Source of the DNA: Larix sibirica
Taxonomy: Eukaryota; Streptophyta; Pinopsida; Pinales; Pinaceae
Assembly: GCA_004151065.3 (NCBI GenBank)
Contig: NWUY0300059786.1
Location: forward strand, 5,066 to 15,303
Reading direction: 5' to 3'
Length of the DNA: 10,238 bases
Shown: in pieces, positions 8,619-10,238 of the stretch
How the letters are laid out: the number at the start of each line of letters is the position of its first letter
Numbering within the stretch: position 1 is the first letter of the stretch
Notes under the pieces: model-generated
Told to the model about the DNA's origin: nothing
Seen by the model: only the letters and a program-made list of their open reading frames with translations
The model's database searches: none
Translations under genes and position numbers: made by a program

Positions 8619-8849
8619 TTTTTTTTTTTTCCCCACTAGCATGTGCTTTTCCTTACATCCCCGCAGGTCCCTATCCCCTTTTGACAAAGTGGTTTTTTTC
8701 CGACAGTTTAATATCCAGTAGTATATAAAGCACCCTAATACTGTTCAAAACCTGGTTGGTAGTATTAACATCATAGTTCTTTAGGTGGATATTTTACATA
8801 ATATTCGGGTATAATGGCACCGCCCCATTTTTTATGGTCGTAAACCATC
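8619..8849 (-). other. LINE 5' leader, copy B
   Basis: This is non-coding sequence upstream of ORF1 copy B, identical by eye to the copy A leader except for one T fewer in the homopolymer (8618-8630). It continues without visible boundary into 8850 onward. The element's true 5' end cannot be recognised: no target-site duplication can be paired because the 3' end is also unclear. Confidence 0.55.
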
Positions 8850-8950
8850 GTGACCTTTCTCTTCCTATCCCATAAAAAAACATACATAGCCCCCCCTTTC
8901 TTGCGTATTCCACCTCCTAATTACCACTCTTGTCGTCTTCACTACCTGCC

Positions 8951-8999
8951 ATCTCGGCCACCAAACCCAAGTCCATTTCGGCCTCCAAACCCTAGTCCA
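8951..8999. repeat. 24-bp tandem repeat, two units
   Basis: Positions 8951-8974 and 8975-8998 are two 24-bp units differing at three positions. Each contains TCGGCC followed by CCAAACCC and AGTCC. A related piece (TAAACCCTAGTCCAT) recurs near 9098-9112. Confidence 0.85.
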
Positions 9000-9037
9000 A
9001 AACAAAAATCGATGTGTGGTTGATTTACTTTATGGAA

Positions 9038-9060
9038 ACTTATGTTTCAAAAACATAAGT
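9038..9060. repeat. Perfect 10-bp inverted repeat (hairpin)
   Basis: ACTTATGTTT at 9038-9047 is the exact reverse complement of AAACATAAGT at 9051-9060, with a 3-base spacer CAA. No T-run follows on either strand, so it is not a bacterial-style terminator. Its role is unknown. Confidence 0.9.
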
Positions 9061-9066
9061 GAAACG

Positions 9067-9097
9067 ACCATAGAGGATCGATCATGCCCCTTAACAC
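9067..9097. repeat. 31-bp direct repeat, first copy
   Basis: This matches 9158-9188 with one difference (A9093 against C9184), at a spacing of 91 bases. The core is ATAGAGGATCGATCATGCCC. The preceding bases GAAAC are also shared, one base out of register. Confidence 0.93.
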
Positions 9098-9157
9098 TAA
9101 ACCCTAGTCCATCTAGCTCCTCTTCATTTTCTCTTTAATGACCTCCCATGAAACACT

Positions 9158-9188
9158 ACCATAGAGGATCGATCATGCCCCTTCACAC
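9158..9188. repeat. 31-bp direct repeat, second copy
   Basis: This is the second copy of the repeat at 9067-9097, with one mismatch. The 60 bases between the copies contain an AAACCCTAG motif and no open frame of note. Confidence 0.93.
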
Positions 9189-9240
9189 AAGGAGTACCTT
9201 AACAGAGCACCCTATTGCCAACTATTTTATGCACCAAGGG

Positions 9241-9619
9241 ATTTATTATATGATATTTATTCTCATTTTATTTTTATATAAATTAAATTTCCTCTCACTA
9301 TAGTTGAAATTTGACATCTTACTTTACAAGTCAGTACTTTTTTTATATTGAAATCATAATGTTACTTCTTATAATGATAATTGCAACTTTTATTTGAAAT
9401 AACATTTATAATAACTAAATGAAACATTAAAATCTCATATCTTACTTGATATGATATAAAAAGTGAATTTTTTTATAAAAATATAGTTCAACACAATAAG
9501 ACTTTTTAAATACCATAAGACTTTTGTGTTATGTTGATATGAAATACAATGCCATGTTACAAAAATATACTTTAAATTTGATTGTGCTTAAAAAGTGCAA
9601 TCACGTGACAAGATGACCA
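9241..9619 (+). other. AT-rich stretch, probable 3' part of a 5' LTR
   Basis: This is very AT-rich DNA without a gene. If the primer-binding site at 9624 is real, the left LTR must end a few bases before it; the nearest CA, the usual LTR end, is at 9618-9619. A TATATAAAT motif at 9275-9283 could be the LTR TATA box, but such motifs are expected by chance in DNA this AT-rich. A CACGTG (G-box-like) hexamer lies at 9602-9607. The LTR start (TG) cannot be found without the other LTR. Confidence 0.4.
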
Positions 9620-9623
9620 GAAC

Positions 9624-9641
9624 TGGCGACTCTGCTGGGGA
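9624..9641 (+). other. Primer-binding site, tRNA-Arg type
   Basis: TGGCGACTCTGCTGGGGA begins with TGG, complementary to the tRNA CCA end. The rest is the reverse complement of the plant tRNA-Arg 3' end as I recall it (CCCCAGCAGAGTCG before CCA), giving 18 paired bases. This site would prime minus-strand cDNA synthesis. It lies four bases after a CA that could end the LTR (9618-9619). The match to tRNA-Arg rests on memory of plant tRNA sequences, not a search. Confidence 0.75.
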
Positions 9642-9822
9642 GCACCCGTTTTCTGCTTTGGGGATTCCTGAGAGTCTCTTCTTTCACTTTTTATCAATGT
9701 GTTAGGGATTTGTGAAGGTTTTGGGACATTTGTTATCCATTTTTCTTGAATCTTTGTGGTCTTATTTGCAATTTGCTTTCCTTTTTAACTTTTATCATAG
9801 CATACCCGCGAATCTGTTATAC

Positions 9823-9911
9823 TTACAGTCGCGATTATTACCCTGCACCTGTGTGTTTCCAGTTACTGTACCCGTGGGTACCCCCGTGTTGTTATTGTTA
9901 CAATCGCGGTT
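9823..9911. repeat. Imperfect 14-bp direct repeat in the LTR-element leader
   Basis: TTACAGTCGCGATT at 9823-9836 recurs as TTACAATCGCGGTT at 9898-9911 with two mismatches, 75 bases apart. The cores are also partly self-complementary: CGCGATT (9830-9836) can pair with AATCGCG (9902-9908). Between them is a GTACCC-GT-GGGTAC inverted repeat (9868-9881). The leader RNA could fold here, but the function is unknown. Confidence 0.7.
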
Positions 9912-10238
9912 TTTCTGGGAAAACTTGTTTTTTCTTTAGGGTTTTCCTTCTAGGGTTGTTTTGCTTTGATCTGGAAAGTGTGTCTGTTGATTTTAGGTTC
10001 TTAACTGCTTATGTGTAGTGGTCTGAGTCTTTTTATCCCTTTACGAGTCCTCTTTTGGTTCTTTTTGCTTATTGAAGGTTCCTTAAGTCTTTCTAGCCCA
10101 TATTTTATTTGGCGGATGCTTTACTTTAGTCCTATGTAGTCACTGGTTGTTTGGAGAGTAGCTTGTTATCTGTTTTTTATTCGTTTGCTTTCTGTCTTTT
10201 ATATCGGTTGATTCTTATAGCATCTTGGTTCCAAATTT

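Larger units (their letters stand above)
6624..8849. repeat. Large direct repeat, copy B (about 2.2 kb)
   Basis: This is the second copy of 4396-6622, in the same orientation. Its left end cuts ORF2 after 62 nt, so no endonuclease or reverse transcriptase follows it. Its right end runs without a break into sequence not present beside copy A (8850 onward). It shares both ORF1 defects with copy A. Confidence 0.97.
8850..9240. other. Non-coding region with short repeats; LINE 5' flank or LTR part
   Basis: No gene is visible here. The stretch is C-rich on the plus strand near 8890-8900 and carries several AAACCCTAG-type motifs, similar to the telo-box sequences common in plant promoters and leaders. 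It holds a 24-bp tandem repeat, a perfect hairpin and a 31-bp direct repeat, listed separately. It could be the rest of the LINE leader, host DNA, or the upstream part of the LTR that must end just before 9624. Confidence 0.5.
9620..10238 (+). mobile_element. LTR retrotransposon, 5' leader (Tat/Ogre-like), cut by window edge
   Basis: From the primer-binding site to the right edge runs a T-rich leader with no gag, protease or polymerase similarity. Long untranslated or weakly coding leaders after a tRNA-Arg primer site are known from plant Ty3/gypsy elements of the Tat/Ogre group, so that is my best placement. The two short open frames here (9712-9939 and 9746-10018) overlap each other in different frames and are rich in Phe, Leu, Tyr and Cys, as random translation of T-rich DNA would be. 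The internal coding region would lie beyond 10238. Confidence 0.6.

Noticed and set aside
8619-8687. N-terminal extension of ORF1 copy B to 8687
   Set aside because: It starts with TTG and is open only because the A-run is one base shorter than in copy A; the inner ATG works in both copies.
4396-8849. Two independent LINE insertions, one nested in the other
   Set aside because: The copies share the same internal stop and frame change and are almost identical, which fits one element duplicated or misassembled better than two insertion events.
4396-8849. LTRs of a retrotransposon (two 2.2-kb direct repeats)
   Set aside because: The repeats abut with only an N between them, contain ORF1 coding sequence and have no internal region, so they are not LTRs.
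8951-9188. CRISPR-like array
   Set aside because: There are only two copies of each repeat, the spacing is irregular, no cas genes are present, and the setting is plant nuclear DNA.
9275-9283. TATA box of the LTR as a firm promoter call
   Set aside because: The surrounding DNA is so AT-rich that the motif is expected by chance; it is kept only as a remark under the AT-rich stretch.
9712-10018. Two overlapping plus-strand open frames after the primer-binding site
   Set aside because: Their composition follows the T-rich DNA, they overlap in different frames, and no gag-like or other motif is seen.

Overview
The window looks like repeat-rich nuclear DNA of a flowering plant, or at least a seed plant. 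Four things show this: a eukaryotic tRNA-Ala gene without an encoded CCA end, an L1-type LINE of the plant kind (DUF4283 plus zinc-knuckle ORF1; ORF2 with endonuclease, reverse transcriptase, zf-RVT and RNase H), a primer-binding site like that of plant Tat/Ogre LTR retrotransposons, and AT-rich intergenic DNA. I see no bacterial operon, CRISPR array or intact host protein gene. The species cannot be named from this sequence.

Layout, left to right: (1) 1-73, a tRNA-Ala(AGC) gene on the minus strand. (2) 74-330, the probable LINE 3' UTR and/or tRNA 5' flank, with no poly(A) tract. (3) 331-4457 minus, LINE ORF2, complete in domain order but broken by at least seven in-frame stops and three frame changes, one of them caused by a 34-bp tandem duplication. 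(4) 4448-6390 minus, LINE ORF1, overlapping ORF2 by 10 nt, with one in-frame stop and one frame change. (5) 6391-6622, the LINE 5' leader. (6) 6623, a single N. (7) 6624-8849, a second, almost identical copy of 4396-6622: the first 62 nt of ORF2, all of ORF1 and the leader. (8) 8850-9623, non-coding DNA with short repeats, a perfect hairpin and an AT-rich stretch, probably containing the 3' part of an LTR. (9) 9624-9641, an 18-nt primer-binding site matching tRNA-Arg, followed to the right edge by the untranslated leader of an LTR retrotransposon on the plus strand.

In an intact LINE, ORF1 protein would coat the element RNA, while ORF2 nicks the target, reverse transcribes the RNA and supplies RNase H. 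Here both ORFs are dead. The second copy of the 5' half carries the same ORF1 defects and differs from the first by only three substitutions and one homopolymer base in the positions I compared. It therefore arose after the element had decayed, or it is an assembly artefact; the N exactly at the junction makes the artefact a serious possibility. I found no convincing new biological system. The duplication with its N junction, the micro-duplication in ORF2 and the LTR-element start are the points most worth checking.
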